A DNA stretch of 64,000 nucleotides from Psychrobacter sp. P2G3 (GCF_001593285.1 NZ_CP012529.1:1302001-1366000), one strand, 5' to 3'. Numbered from the stretch's first letter, positions 28,453 to 40,699 are shown. Notes: generated by a model not told the origin, from the letters alone. Program-made: numbers and translations.

Positions 28453-29919
28453 TTATGACGAACAGCTAATTGGCATTTGCGGCGCATGAGGCGCAGGGGG
28501 ACTGCTATCAAGTGCTGTCGCGATATCCTGTACAGTATAAGGGCTGGCGAGCAGGTCATATAACCGCGCTACCTCCTCAAACTGGCCTTGTTCAGCAGCA
28601 GTAATAGCCCGCTGAGCCATACTATTACGTAATACATAAACTGGATTAGTCGTTTGCATCTCGTTGATAACTTGCGCAATAGGTAGCGCTTGCACATGCT
28701 CTAAGTAGCGCGCTGACCAGTCTTGCCAAACTTTTAATGCCTCACCTTGCAATTCATGAGTCAAGGTAGCTAATAATTGCTTTTCATAAGGGCAATCTTC
28801 TGGAGATACTAAACCTAAGAGCGCACGGAAGCTGTTGGTATAATCAAGTAAGTTGTCCTCTAACAAGGTTAGCCATTCGAAAGCCAAAGTTAAGCTTTCT
28901 TTTTGATGCGCTAAGCCTAACTTGCGGCATAATCCTTGTTGATAGTGCTGCATAAAGGTGGCTTCATAAGGTGCTAAGCAATCTGATAAGGCCTCACGCG
29001 TCACTCCTTCTAATCGCATAAAGTGTGGCAACCAGATGTTGAGGTTCCAATGTCCAATAGCGGGCTGGTTTTGATAGGCGTAGCGTCCGGTATGGTCAGA
29101 GTGATTGTTAATCCAAGCAGGATCAAAACGTTCCATAAAGCCAAATGGACCAAAGTCTAAGGTACTACCAGTGATGGATAAGTTATCAGTATTCATCACC
29201 CCGTGAGCAAAACCAATCAGCTGCCAGTCAGCTATCATACGTGCGGTACGCTCAACGACGGCTTGCAAAAATGCTAGCACTGGCGTTTCGCTATCACGGC
29301 ATTTTGGATAATAAGTATCAATCATATAATCGGTAAATTCACCGAGCAAATCAGGGGCAAAGCTTGCAATCCATTCTATGTGACCTAAGCGAATATGACT
29401 ATCCGCTACCCGCATCAAGGCAGCACCTGCTTCCATACGTTCGCGGCGTACAGGCGTATCGGATACGACAAAGCCCAGCGCATTAGAGGAGGGGATACTG
29501 AGCTGGTTGAGGGCATGACCACATAAATACTCACGAATAGTACTGCGTAAGACTGCACGTCCATCACCCATCCGCGAATAAGGTGTCAGACCAGAGCCTT
29601 TAAGGTGCAAGTCTTGCAATTGGTTATCATTGTCTAGTACTTGTGCCACGAGCAAGCCGCGTCCATCACCCAATTGACCTGCCCATTGTCCAAACTGATG
29701 ACCTGCGTAGGCCATTGCCAAAGGCTGAAACTGAGCAGGTACATACCGACCCCCGAGAATCTCAACCCAGCGTGCCATTAAATCTTTGTCATCTATCCAA
29801 CCAAGCTGCTCTGCCACTTGGGTATTAAAATGCCCAGCACGCGGATTTTCTAGCGCTGTTGGTGGCTGCTTATGATATAAACGTGGGTCTAAATTGACAT
29901 AGGTATTTTGATAGCGCAT
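28453..29919 (-). CDS. selO: SelO/YdiU-family protein adenylyltransferase (AMPylase)
   Basis: The 488-residue protein is a SelO pseudokinase: AMAYAGHQFGQWAGQLGDGR, DLHLKGSGLTPYSRMGDGR, RERMEAGAALMRVADSHIR and HGVMNTDNLSITG are all present. SelO transfers AMP to Ser, Thr or Tyr of target proteins and is linked to redox stress. The C-terminus ends PISCSS; in eukaryotes this cysteine is selenocysteine, here it is plain Cys. It is a single gene with its own terminator. Confidence 0.93.
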   Translation of the reverse strand: MRYQNTYVNLDPRLYHKQPPTALENPRAGHFNTQVAEQLGWIDDKDLMARWVEILGGRYVPAQFQPLAMAYAGHQFGQWAGQLGDGRGLLVAQVLDNDNQLQDLHLKGSGLTPYSRMGDGRAVLRSTIREYLCGHALNQLSIPSSNALGFVVSDTPVRRERMEAGAALMRVADSHIRLGHIEWIASFAPDLLGEFTDYMIDTYYPKCRDSETPVLAFLQAVVERTARMIADWQLIGFAHGVMNTDNLSITGSTLDFGPFGFMERFDPAWINNHSDHTGRYAYQNQPAIGHWNLNIWLPHFMRLEGVTREALSDCLAPYEATFMQHYQQGLCRKLGLAHQKESLTLAFEWLTLLEDNLLDYTNSFRALLGLVSPEDCPYEKQLLATLTHELQGEALKVWQDWSARYLEHVQALPIAQVINEMQTTNPVYVLRNSMAQRAITAAEQGQFEEVARLYDLLASPYTVQDIATALDSSPPAPHAPQMPISCSS

Positions 29920-30285
29920 ACGTGCTTTTCCTATTGATACTGACTAAATATGAATAATAACGACGATATAAAAAACAATGAATCTACTATAACATAGCCC
30001 TAGTGCTACACCTGTGCACTCTGTCCATGTCTTGTAATTTATCTTGAATTAATCACTGTTATAGAATGGCAAATTACTTTGATGATTTGCAATTGTAGCT
30101 TTTGCTTAAAATCCAATTTCCAATACAATATTTGACTCGCTGTACTCATATTGAATAAGTCTATATTGGCTAAGCTTATATCAAATATTGATAAAAATTC
30201 ACAAAAAAATCCCCCTATCTTTTGCAGAGAGGGGGATGAGGTAGCATTATCATGAATACGCTAATTAATAATTAGCTAGCCAATT
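29920..30285. other. Gap between selO and the desaturase gene
   Basis: AT-rich, no gene. It contains the desaturase terminator at 30203-30237 and presumably the selO promoter; no clear promoter hexamers were picked out. Confidence 0.6.
30203..30237 (-). terminator. Terminator after the acyl desaturase gene
   Basis: ATCCCCCTATCT and AGAGAGGGGGAT form an 11-of-12 bp stem with a 5-base loop, followed by seven T residues on the minus strand. Confidence 0.88.
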
Positions 30286-31689
30286 TTAGGCGGCTTTTTT
30301 ATTATATCCAATCGAGCGAAAGGCAATCTTCAAGTTGTCATTATGCTCATGGATTTTCTGTTCAATCTTAGCATACTCAAGTTTGAGCTTGTCATCGACT
30401 TCATGCAAGCGATCTGCAAATTCAGTCTTTTTCATCTCAACGGCTTTGGCCTTTAGTGCCTGCCATTCTTCTACAGTTTGCGTAAAGGCATCGTATTCAA
30501 ACTTGATGCGATCTTGGAAGCTTTGCATGACATGCGGAATATCAATGCCGCTTGCACTTACTGTATCGATCTGCTGTTGAGCTTGTTTAAACTGCATTTG
30601 AACTTCAGCGTGCTTAATTGTCGTATCATCAACTGTACGAAGCTCAGTCGTCAGACCAAATTTAGATAAGCCAGCAATCAACCATTTAGTAGGGTCATAC
30701 TGCCACCATTTCACACCGTTACGATAATCGTATTGGAAGAAGTGATGATAGTTGTGATAACCCTCACCCCACGTAAAGATAGCTAAAATGAAGTTATCAC
30801 GAGCAGTGTTGGTATCAGTATAAGGACGCGAACCAAACATATGGCATAACGAGTTGATAAAGAAAGTAAAGTGATGAGTCAATACTAAGCGTAGCAAACC
30901 TGCTAGTACTAAAGTCCCCCAAACATCACCCAATAACCAACCAACAGCTGCTACTAAACCGACGTTCGTCGCTAGCACCCAAAGACCATAATATTTATGC
31001 TGAATTTGAAGTACTTTATCTTTGGTCAAATCTGGAATGTTTTTGTAGTCAAACTTACCGCTTGGATAGTTACGTAGCATCCAACCGATATGACTAAACC
31101 AAAAACCACGCTTAGGTGAGTACGGATCTTCCATACGGTCATCAACATGGCGATGATGGCTACGGTGACCAGAAACCCAATCAAATGCAGAACCCTGTAC
31201 TGCCAATGTCGAACCAAGCAATAAGAAATTTTTGACTACTGGATGTGCTTTATAGGCACGATGCGAGAGTAGACGATGATAACCTGCAGTGATACTGATA
31301 CCTGTCCATACCATAAAGGCACCAAACACCCCCCAAACAGGTGCACTGACTTGATGGGTAAACAAGTACCATGGAGTAATGATAGCAGCAGCAATAGGCG
31401 TTGCTACTAGTATGGTCGCCGGTATCCAGTTGATTGGCGCCTTTTTAAACTCAAGTTCACGTAAATCGATGGTTTGGTCATTCATGGAGACATCGCTTTG
31501 CTCAGCAACGTTTGAATAGTTGCGTTTAGCGGTAGGTTGCTCATCGAGCGCAGCTTTTGCTTTAGCATTATCAAACCAAGTCTTAAAACGCGTCACCTGC
31601 GTGGTTGCGTTATCCAAAATGCTGTCACCAGATTTGATAGCGAAACGTAAGCCTTTAAGCGGTAAGCCCATTGCTTTTTTTGCAATCAT
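30286..31689 (-). CDS. Membrane acyl-CoA/acyl-lipid desaturase (delta-9 type) with C-terminal helical extension
   Basis: The 467-residue protein has the three histidine boxes of the membrane desaturases: HRLLSH, HRSHHRH and EGYHNYHHFF, set among four or more membrane helices starting near residue 90. It introduces a double bond in fatty acyl chains at the membrane and supports fluidity in the cold. About 100 residues after the catalytic core are charged and helical (RLHEVDDKLKLEYAKIEQKI), probably a coiled coil not present in the minimal enzyme. About 85 residues before the first helix are also extra. The ribosome site AGGAA precedes the ATG. Confidence 0.92.
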   Translation of the reverse strand: MIAKKAMGLPLKGLRFAIKSGDSILDNATTQVTRFKTWFDNAKAKAALDEQPTAKRNYSNVAEQSDVSMNDQTIDLRELEFKKAPINWIPATILVATPIAAAIITPWYLFTHQVSAPVWGVFGAFMVWTGISITAGYHRLLSHRAYKAHPVVKNFLLLGSTLAVQGSAFDWVSGHRSHHRHVDDRMEDPYSPKRGFWFSHIGWMLRNYPSGKFDYKNIPDLTKDKVLQIQHKYYGLWVLATNVGLVAAVGWLLGDVWGTLVLAGLLRLVLTHHFTFFINSLCHMFGSRPYTDTNTARDNFILAIFTWGEGYHNYHHFFQYDYRNGVKWWQYDPTKWLIAGLSKFGLTTELRTVDDTTIKHAEVQMQFKQAQQQIDTVSASGIDIPHVMQSFQDRIKFEYDAFTQTVEEWQALKAKAVEMKKTEFADRLHEVDDKLKLEYAKIEQKIHEHNDNLKIAFRSIGYNKKAA

Positions 31690-31957
31690 ATAATATTCCT
31701 AGCGGTATTAGTTTCAGCCCCTATATTAACCTAAAAAGAGACGAAAGTGAACGGTTATGCACTAGAAAAATCTTAATAAATAACAATAACTTGTATGAGT
31801 TATTAGATATTATATTGTAAATACCCTGCTAACTATCAGGAATTAGGTGAAAGTGTAAGTTCTGCTAATATTATGTTAAGTCGCTATATGGCATAGAGTT
31901 ATATCAGTAAGTGTGAAGAGTGGTTTTTGATAGCTTTATATCAATTATGTTGGCATG

Positions 31958-32773
31958 TCATAGCAATTGTGTTGGAATATCTGTGATAATCACATCAACC
32001 TGCCATTTTACAAGTTGCTTCGCTACTTCAATGTCATTTACTGTCCATGCACTCACTGGTAAACCGTGCCGATGAGAGTTTTGGATAACCGACTGCGTAA
32101 TGAGCGGATAATATATACCAAGCCGGGTACAGCCCAATTGCAAGGCAGTATTAGGTGCTGATGCAAGTAATTGTGGCATACGTACTAATAAGCCCCGCGG
32201 GATATGTGCGAGTGATTTATTACGTTGAAGCTGGGCGAGAAGTTGGACATCAAAGGTGGTTAGAACGATAGGTAAACTGGCAAGTGGCGTATCTACTAGA
32301 TAACGTGTCAGTGCCTGTATTAATTTGGAATAATTTGTGCGGTCATGGGTTTTAATCTCTAGCTCAATATGAGTAAATTGAGTCAAAGTAGGGATGAGTA
32401 TTTTGGGCTTTTGAGTAACAGGTATTAAATACTTAGATAAACTTGATTGAAAAAGAACAGCTTTAGAGGGATAAATCATTGATTGAGCTAACATATCTAA
32501 AGTAATGATTTTATGCCCTGATTGTAGTTGGCGTTGAATCTCAACCAAACTGAGCTGATCTACTCGTGACTGCAAGCCACATAATCGTTGTAACGTCTCA
32601 TCATGAAATATTATCAAATGACCATCTGCAGTCAGCTGTACGTCAAACTCTACCCCTGCCAAGCCACGTGGCTGTAAACCATACGCATGCTCAAAACCAT
32701 ATAGTGTATTTTCTAACGCTTCACTACGTGCGCCTCGATGACCTAAAAGCAGCGTATTATCAAGTTTTATCAT
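31958..32773 (-). CDS. Glycerophosphodiester phosphodiesterase
   Basis: The 271-residue protein has the GDPD signature: LLGHRGARSEALENTLYGF, GVEFDVQLTADGHLIIFHDETL with the catalytic metal-binding Glu/Asp and His, and near the end VSAWTVNDIEVAKQL and DVIITDIPTQL. No signal peptide is visible, so it resembles cytosolic UgpQ rather than periplasmic GlpQ. It hydrolyses glycerophosphodiesters to glycerol-3-phosphate and an alcohol. No ugp transporter genes are nearby. Confidence 0.9.
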   Translation of the reverse strand: MIKLDNTLLLGHRGARSEALENTLYGFEHAYGLQPRGLAGVEFDVQLTADGHLIIFHDETLQRLCGLQSRVDQLSLVEIQRQLQSGHKIITLDMLAQSMIYPSKAVLFQSSLSKYLIPVTQKPKILIPTLTQFTHIELEIKTHDRTNYSKLIQALTRYLVDTPLASLPIVLTTFDVQLLAQLQRNKSLAHIPRGLLVRMPQLLASAPNTALQLGCTRLGIYYPLITQSVIQNSHRHGLPVSAWTVNDIEVAKQLVKWQVDVIITDIPTQLL

Positions 32774-33176
32774 AAATGCCTGCTATCAATTGTTTCTTAG
32801 CTCAATAGTATGATGCCTCGTAAAATTTTGCCAAAAAATATAAAAACTGTGTGGTACGAATTTAAACAGTTTAATTTTAGAGGGCTTAGCAAAAATAGCA
32901 ATTATCATCAACTCAGTTAAGATAATAAGCCAGTTAAGCTATAAATATCTTAATGAATGTTTGTTGCATTTTTGCAACTAAAAACGTCTTTTATGGTCCT
33001 TGATAGATTTTATTTGTATATCAATGGTCTACATTACTGACCAACAGCTGTAAACCTCGTATAATGGCCTGATTTTAATATTGGTCTTACGTAGCTATCA
33101 TGGCTGTATGACAATCTAGATAGCAATACTGTCCATCGTTGACGGTGCAAATGAGTAAATCGGGAGCAAAATAGAT
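32774..33176. other. Divergent promoter region
   Basis: No gene. This 403-bp stretch lies between the minus-strand phosphodiesterase and the plus-strand lipoprotein and must contain both promoters. The only distinct element is the palindrome at 32963-32978. Confidence 0.6.
32963..32978. promoter_or_regulatory. Perfect palindrome GTTGCA-N4-TGCAAC
   Basis: GTTGCATTTTTGCAAC is a perfect 6-bp inverted repeat with a 4-base spacer in the divergent region. It could be an operator or a small hairpin. No T-run follows that would make it a typical terminator. Confidence 0.4.
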
Positions 33177-34148
33177 ATGAGCGTAGCGAATAAAAAATGG
33201 ATGAAATGGCAGAAAGCTGCTGGTATTAGTGTGATATGTGGTTTAGCTATTGCTGGGTGTGATCGTTCGGATAAAGAAGACGATACTGCCGAGACAGCAG
33301 AGGTGACAACTGAGCAACCGGCAGCCAATGATGGCACAGTTGTTCCTGCTATTAGCTGTGATAACCCAATGGTACAAGATCGTTTGAAAATCTCCCTAAA
33401 AAATATGCTCAATCAGCAGGCACAGACATTGGCTGCTAATTATGCAAACGATGCAGAAGTAAGTGTAAACACTGGTGCTATCAGTGATAAGGTTAACAGT
33501 ATTTTAATTGATGTACAAAATGCTGCAATTTTACAAGAAGCCAATGCTAATGGCATGACGACCTGTCAAGCAAGTGTCAGCATGACGTTGCCAAGTGAGG
33601 ATTTATATCAAGCTAGCCAAATGCGTGCTGCTAATAACCAGCCAAGTTTGCAGACTAGTCTCGCGCAAGACAATATTCGCATTAATAATAATATGCTAGT
33701 CGATGATACGTTTACTTATGTCGTTGGTGCTCAAAGTGGTCAGATACAAGTACGTATCGCCGGACAGCCAGCCTTAATTACCGTAGTATCTGATGTGATG
33801 GCAGGCTCTGTCTTAAAATCAGTTGTGGATGAGCAAATAGCTAAGCGTCAAGCACAAGAAGCTGCTCGTCGCCGTGAAGCTGCGCGCAAAAACAGTGAAA
33901 ACCAAGTAAATCGCCAGCCTAAAGCTGTAACCCCAGTTGAGCCAGTGCGTCCAGCTAAACCTGCTACGCCACCTAAACCTGCTACGCCGCCTACTATTAA
34001 TCAAGGTAATAGCCAAAGTAGTGCTCAAGCAGTAGAGCTACCTAGTGTTGACGCTAAAGCACCAGTAACGCCAGAAGTACCAAAGATCGTTCCTAAAGAT
34101 GAAAGCATTGATATGGTTATCGTTGAAGATGAAAACGCTACTTATTAA
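33177..34148 (+). CDS. Lipoprotein with proline-rich C-terminal region, function unknown
   Basis: The 323-residue protein has a lipoprotein signal with lipobox IAGC near residue 28 (VICGLAIAGCDRSD) and an acidic linker. A folded part spans about residues 55-215, with an internal duplication suggested by VQDRLKISLKNML and two Cys (ISCDNP, TTCQAS). A basic helix follows (KRQAQEAARRREAARK), then a repeat-like TPPKPA tract and an acidic end. It would be anchored in the inner or outer membrane. I do not recognise the family. GGAG precedes the ATG by about 10 bases. Confidence 0.75.
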   Translation: MSVANKKWMKWQKAAGISVICGLAIAGCDRSDKEDDTAETAEVTTEQPAANDGTVVPAISCDNPMVQDRLKISLKNMLNQQAQTLAANYANDAEVSVNTGAISDKVNSILIDVQNAAILQEANANGMTTCQASVSMTLPSEDLYQASQMRAANNQPSLQTSLAQDNIRINNNMLVDDTFTYVVGAQSGQIQVRIAGQPALITVVSDVMAGSVLKSVVDEQIAKRQAQEAARRREAARKNSENQVNRQPKAVTPVEPVRPAKPATPPKPATPPTINQGNSQSSAQAVELPSVDAKAPVTPEVPKIVPKDESIDMVIVEDENATY

Positions 34149-34215
34149 CAGTTAGCACTACTTTTGAGCTAGATGATAATTATTTCAAAGTTAGTTATTT
34201 AAAAGCTTAGATAAG

Positions 34216-34251
34216 AAAACGCCCGCAACCATGATAAGTTGCGGGCGTTTT
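34216..34251. terminator. Bidirectional terminator
   Basis: AAAACGCCCGCAAC and GTTGCGGGCGTTTT form a perfect 14-bp stem with an 8-base loop, sitting between convergent genes (lipoprotein and cobalamin adenosyltransferase). Confidence 0.88.
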
Positions 34252-34363
34252 ACGTATTGAAGAGTGGTGATGAAACGAAATGAAGTTAGATGATTAAACA
34301 AATTATATGCTAGCCATCATTATTCTAGCTGTTTTGTTTCTAGTTATCGTTCTATCCATTAGT

Positions 34364-35005
34364 TTACTTATTGTTAGTTGTGAAAGCCTCTAGTACCTTA
34401 CTATTCCATAGTATCTCAGAGACTTGTTCGGGGTCAGTACAGAAGCGTGCGGCGACAAACAGCCAATCAGATAAGCGATTGATAAAGCTCACCGCAGTAC
34501 CACGAATTGCTTGTGGACGCTCTTGCTGTAATAGCACTGCTTGACGCTCAGCACGGCGACAAACCGTACGCGCTACATGCAGTTGGCTGACCAAAACTGA
34601 ACCTGTCGGTAAAATAAAATCTTTTAACGGTGGCAGGGTGGTATTCATCGCATCAATCTGTTGTTCTAACCATTCAATATGGGTTGCACTCACACCTTCA
34701 TATTCTGGCATGGCAAGCTCGCCACCGATATTGAATAATAAATGTTGAATAATGATTAAGGCTTGTGCAAAGTCCAACTCTTTTTGTTGCAAACGCTCAG
34801 GTAACTGTTGTTTATTTGGCGTCTCGTTATCAGTTATCGCTTGTGTGAGATGTGCCCGTACTAGGCCGATATGTGAGTTAAGCTCATCGATATCGCCCAT
34901 TACGCTAAATAGGTTATCAGCTTTACTAACGCGACTACCATCTGCCATGCCAGTACTGCCGTCATCTCCAGTACGTGTATATATTTTGCTTAAGCGATTA
35001 CCCAT
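34364..35005 (-). CDS. Cob(I)alamin adenosyltransferase, PduO type
   Basis: The 213-residue protein has the PduO/ATR signature YTRTGDDGSTGMADGSRVSK for ATP binding, MGDIDELNSHIGLVRAHL, and a late RTVCRRAERQAV and FINRLSDWLFVAAR. It converts cob(I)alamin to adenosylcobalamin. The genus is often supplied with external B12, so a salvage role is likely. AAGGA precedes the ATG. It is monocistronic here; adenosylcobalamin could serve a methylmalonyl-CoA mutase encoded elsewhere. Confidence 0.92.
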   Translation of the reverse strand: MGNRLSKIYTRTGDDGSTGMADGSRVSKADNLFSVMGDIDELNSHIGLVRAHLTQAITDNETPNKQQLPERLQQKELDFAQALIIIQHLLFNIGGELAMPEYEGVSATHIEWLEQQIDAMNTTLPPLKDFILPTGSVLVSQLHVARTVCRRAERQAVLLQQERPQAIRGTAVSFINRLSDWLFVAARFCTDPEQVSEILWNSKVLEAFTTNNK

Positions 35006-35225
35006 GTTTAAATCCTTAGATGTTTTTATCGTTGAATACAGTTAGTTATGCGCTCATTGTAGTATTTTACAGTCGTTTTCGCTAAGATAATGGGTTAAGT
35101 TTTATATTGTAGTAATTTTTGGAATTATAAGCGGAATTTCAGGCTTGCTAATAAGCTTAATACTGCCAATATGTTCCTTTTATCTCAATTTATCTATCTT
35201 GTTTTAATTAAAAGGCTTTTATACC

Positions 35226-36686
35226 ATGAACACACCACTTGCCGACGCTATGTCTCAGCTTGCCATTTATGATTCACTGACTGGCGGTAAACGTCAGTTT
35301 GAACCGCTTAAAGCCGGGCAGGTAGGCATGTATGTGTGCGGTATGACTGTCTATGATTATTGTCATATTGGTCACGCCCGCGTGATGGTTGGGTTTGATA
35401 TGGCGGTACGCTGGCTTAAGCAATTGGGTTATGACGTTAATTATGTACGCAATATTACCGATATTGATGACAAAATCATCGCTCGCGCTAACGAGAACGG
35501 CGAAGATATTAGTGTACTGACTCAGCGCTTTATCGAAGCGATGCACGAAGATGCGACCGCACTTGGCTGCCAAATGCCGGACGCTGAACCACGTGCCACT
35601 GATCATATTGATGAGATGCAGCAAATGATTGAGACGCTGGTCACCGGCGACTATGCGTATGCAGGCGACAATGGTGACGTTTATTATGCAGTAGATAGCT
35701 TCGCAGATTATGGCAAATTGTCAAAGCGTAATCTTGATGATATGCAGGCAGGCTCGCGAGTCGATGTCGAAAATGATAAGCGGAATCCGTTTGACTTTGT
35801 ACTCTGGAAATCGGCAAAACCTGATGAGCCGCAATGGGCATCACCATGGGGACAAGGGCGTCCAGGCTGGCATATTGAGTGCTCGGCCATGTCGACTAAG
35901 TGCCTAGGCAATACCTTTGATATTCATGGCGGTGGTCATGACTTACAGTTTCCGCATCACGAAAACGAGATAGCCCAATCTGAAGCAGCGACTGGCTGTG
36001 AGTACGCGCGTAACTGGATGCACGTTGGTTTTATCAATGTCGATGGCGAAAAAATGTCTAAGTCATTAGGCAACTTCTTTACCATTCGCGATGTAACCGC
36101 AAAATATTTGCCTGAAACGGTGCGCTTCTTTTTATTATCGAGCCATTATCGTAGCCAAGTGAATTTCTCTGATAGTGCCTTAGATGAGTCGCACAATAGC
36201 CTAAGCAGATTATACAATGCGTTAAAGCTAGCCGAGCAGCAAAAAGGGCAGGCTTTGACAGTCACTGACGAGTTGATAAATGATGCTTACAGGAGCACTG
36301 CTGGGCAAGATTTCATTAAAGCGATGAATGATGACTTTAATAGCTCAACGGCGATTAGTGTATTATTTGGGCTGGCACGTGATATTAATAAAGCTGTCAA
36401 GGCTGAAGAGGTAGATACTGCATGGCAGTTGGCGCAGCAGCTAAAAGCGTTGGCACAGGTGCTGAACATTCTACAGCAGCCAGTCCAACAGTTTCTGCAA
36501 GCAGTGATTGGCGAACAAGCGGATGACGGATTAACCGATGCTGCTATTGATGGCTTAATCATTGAACGTGCAGATGCCAAAACCAACAAAAATTTTGCAC
36601 GTGCTGATAAGATACGTGAACAACTAAAAGAGGCAGGTATTGAGCTTGAAGATAGCCGTGCTGGTACGACATGGCGTCGTGCTTAA
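35226..36686 (+). CDS. cysS: Cysteinyl-tRNA synthetase
   Basis: The 486-residue class I synthetase has the HIGH motif as HIGH at residues 47-50 ([11 protein letters not shown]), zinc-site residues CGMTVY and [24 protein letters not shown], and the KMSKS loop [10 protein letters not shown] near residue 278. It charges tRNA-Cys. The first nine residues (MNTPLADAM) precede the usual start, and an ATG at 35250 would give the shorter form. The frame is complete and a terminator follows. Confidence 0.97.
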   Translation: MNTPLADAMSQLAIYDSLTGGKRQFEPLKAGQVGMYVCGMTVYDYCHIGHARVMVGFDMAVRWLKQLGYDVNYVRNITDIDDKIIARANENGEDISVLTQRFIEAMHEDATALGCQMPDAEPRATDHIDEMQQMIETLVTGDYAYAGDNGDVYYAVDSFADYGKLSKRNLDDMQAGSRVDVENDKRNPFDFVLWKSAKPDEPQWASPWGQGRPGWHIECSAMSTKCLGNTFDIHGGGHDLQFPHHENEIAQSEAATGCEYARNWMHVGFINVDGEKMSKSLGNFFTIRDVTAKYLPETVRFFLLSSHYRSQVNFSDSALDESHNSLSRLYNALKLAEQQKGQALTVTDELINDAYRSTAGQDFIKAMNDDFNSSTAISVLFGLARDINKAVKAEEVDTAWQLAQQLKALAQVLNILQQPVQQFLQAVIGEQADDGLTDAAIDGLIIERADAKTNKNFARADKIREQLKEAGIELEDSRAGTTWRRA

Positions 36687-36725
36687 CGTAAAATCTAGCT
36701 TTCGTATATACGTATACTAACAAAT

Positions 36726-36753
36726 TAAGTCAGCTTTACGCTGGCTTTTTTTT
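36726..36753 (+). terminator. Terminator after cysS
   Basis: AAGTCAGC and GCTGGCTT pair (one G-U) around a 6-base loop and are followed by a T-run. Confidence 0.8.
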
Positions 36754-36800
36754 GCTGACTGCATTAGCTTATTATCAATCTAAAGCTAAAATTTTTTTGT

Positions 36801-38840
36801 ATGCAAACTCCTTATAACCAACGATTTTTTAAAAATATGAATACTTTTAGAAGTGATGATGTTAAAGGTAATAAAATTGCAAATCGTCCTAAGTGCTCTT
36901 ACTCTTACGAAGCTACGTGGTGCACTGTGCTTCAATCGATATTTGGTTTTATAGTCATTGCACTGGGTACTATTTACACTCCTGTTTATGCTGCAACCAG
37001 TGATAATGAAGCTAGCACTAGTGAACAGAACGCTGGTATTCAAGATGATTCAAAATCACAGGTGGCGACCAAAGCAGAGAACTTAGTAGATTATGCTGCC
37101 CAAAAGATTGAAACAATCAAAAAGGAAGGTGTTAGTGTCTCCGGTGTAGCAGAAGAGATTTTTGATCCAACTGAACGCAATGCAGTACAACAAGCTGGAA
37201 ACTTACAAGGCGATACAGGACTTAAAGGAGAGTATAACGAAGGCTACTATCTTTTAGACAAAATCAATACTGGTCTACCCCCATTGTCTGAGCCACCAAA
37301 CCTATCAACACCGTTGGCTACTTTAGAGTTTTTCCAATCAGCAGTGATGAAGCAGCAATTTGACTTGGCAGCCTATGCGCTTAATATGAACCTGATTGAT
37401 AGTGAGGTTCAGCGTAGTCGTTCACTTGAATTGGCCAAGCGTCTTGATTTTTTGTTATCTGAAAGAGAGCTCTACTTATTTGATGACCTGCCAGATCGTC
37501 CTGATGGTTTAATCGAGCCTCCACTTGGCAATACCAGTAGTGTAATGGGTATTCCGCGACGCTCTATTCAACTCGGTTACATCGAGTACCGTGAACGCCG
37601 TGTACCTGTCTATCTGGAGCGAGTACAAGTTGATGACAAGGCACCAATTTGGGTGTTCTCAGCGCAAACGGTTGGCAATATTGACAATCTTTATGAGCAA
37701 TATCATCCAGCAGAGTTTGAACGCTATCTACCTACATGGATGAAAATACAGTTTTTTAACATTGCCTTATGGGAGTTTTTAGCATTATTTTCATTTTTCT
37801 TAGTGACTATGGGAGTAGGTTGGCTACTTAGTAAGGGTACTGAAAAAATTATCAGCCGTTATATTGATGATGATCAGAAATACAGCTCTTACGTCGGCAG
37901 CACTAATGGTGTGGCAGACTTAGTCAGTAAGCTAACCGTGCCGCTAACCTTTAGCATTAGCTTTTTATTAGTTTTTACTTTAGTGTCGGGTGGTTTTCCC
38001 TATCTAGATGCAGTAGCATCATCGACTCGTCCAATCATTTGGATTGGGTTAGTGTTTAGTACCATGTGGTTGGGTATACGCGTTATTAACTTTTTTGCCA
38101 ATCGCTATCAAGACATGCAAATTGAGAATTTGGCTGAAGAGCACTTTGATAAGGAGCGTCGCCGCCGCACTTATGTGTCGGTATTTCGTCGCGTTTTTAT
38201 CTTTGCCATGATTCTCGGCAGTATTTGGATTGGTCTTAGTGAATTCACTAATATGGAAGGCCTTGGCACGACGTTATTAACATCGGCTGGTATTGCTGGC
38301 GTGGTCATTGGTATTGCCGCCCAACCTATACTAGGTAATATTATTGCTGGTGTACAGGTGGCCGTCACTCAGCCAGTACGTATCGGCGATACAGTGATGA
38401 TGGAAGGTGATTGGACAACGATTGAGGATTTACGTTATACCTATGCGGTGCTAAAAACATGGGATGAACGCCGCTTGATTGTACCGATGCGTAGACTAAT
38501 TACTGAAATTGTAGAAAACTGGTCACATACGGAAGTTCATCAAACTTGTGTGGTTTACCTATATGTTGACTACGGCGCAGATATTAAAGCCATTAGAAAG
38601 AAGTTTGTGGAACTAGTGCAAGCGAATGAGTTGTGGGACGGCGAAACCGAACCTGAGCTGCTCACTGTATCATTAAGCGAAAATACGATTAAATTACGTG
38701 GAAGTTTGGCTTCTGATGGTCCTATGAGTGCTTTCGACTTGGAATGTCAGGTACGTGAACAGATGCTCAACTATCTGTACCATGAACAAAGAGAACATCT
38801 ACCAGCTGAACGCTTGATATTCAAGGATAGAGATGAATAA
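36801..38840 (+). CDS. MscS-family mechanosensitive channel with large periplasmic N-terminal domain
   Basis: The 679-residue protein has an N-terminal hydrophobic segment ending PVYAA (a signal peptide or anchor at about 40-65) and a soluble domain of about 250 residues. Several membrane helices follow from near residue 315. The MscS core includes the pore helix TSAGIAGVVIGIAAQPILGN followed by the beta domain (PVRIGDTVMMEGDWTTIEDL) and a cytoplasmic C-domain. It releases solutes on osmotic downshock. The start is uncertain: ATG at 36801 or 36837, neither with a good ribosome site. Confidence 0.88.
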   Translation: MQTPYNQRFFKNMNTFRSDDVKGNKIANRPKCSYSYEATWCTVLQSIFGFIVIALGTIYTPVYAATSDNEASTSEQNAGIQDDSKSQVATKAENLVDYAAQKIETIKKEGVSVSGVAEEIFDPTERNAVQQAGNLQGDTGLKGEYNEGYYLLDKINTGLPPLSEPPNLSTPLATLEFFQSAVMKQQFDLAAYALNMNLIDSEVQRSRSLELAKRLDFLLSERELYLFDDLPDRPDGLIEPPLGNTSSVMGIPRRSIQLGYIEYRERRVPVYLERVQVDDKAPIWVFSAQTVGNIDNLYEQYHPAEFERYLPTWMKIQFFNIALWEFLALFSFFLVTMGVGWLLSKGTEKIISRYIDDDQKYSSYVGSTNGVADLVSKLTVPLTFSISFLLVFTLVSGGFPYLDAVASSTRPIIWIGLVFSTMWLGIRVINFFANRYQDMQIENLAEEHFDKERRRRTYVSVFRRVFIFAMILGSIWIGLSEFTNMEGLGTTLLTSAGIAGVVIGIAAQPILGNIIAGVQVAVTQPVRIGDTVMMEGDWTTIEDLRYTYAVLKTWDERRLIVPMRRLITEIVENWSHTEVHQTCVVYLYVDYGADIKAIRKKFVELVQANELWDGETEPELLTVSLSENTIKLRGSLASDGPMSAFDLECQVREQMLNYLYHEQREHLPAERLIFKDRDE

Positions 38841-40699
<1,859 letters not shown>

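Noticed and set aside
28453-28475. SelO C-terminus considered as a selenoprotein end
   Set aside because: The codon before the final Ser-Ser is a normal Cys codon; no TGA or SECIS-like hairpin is needed.
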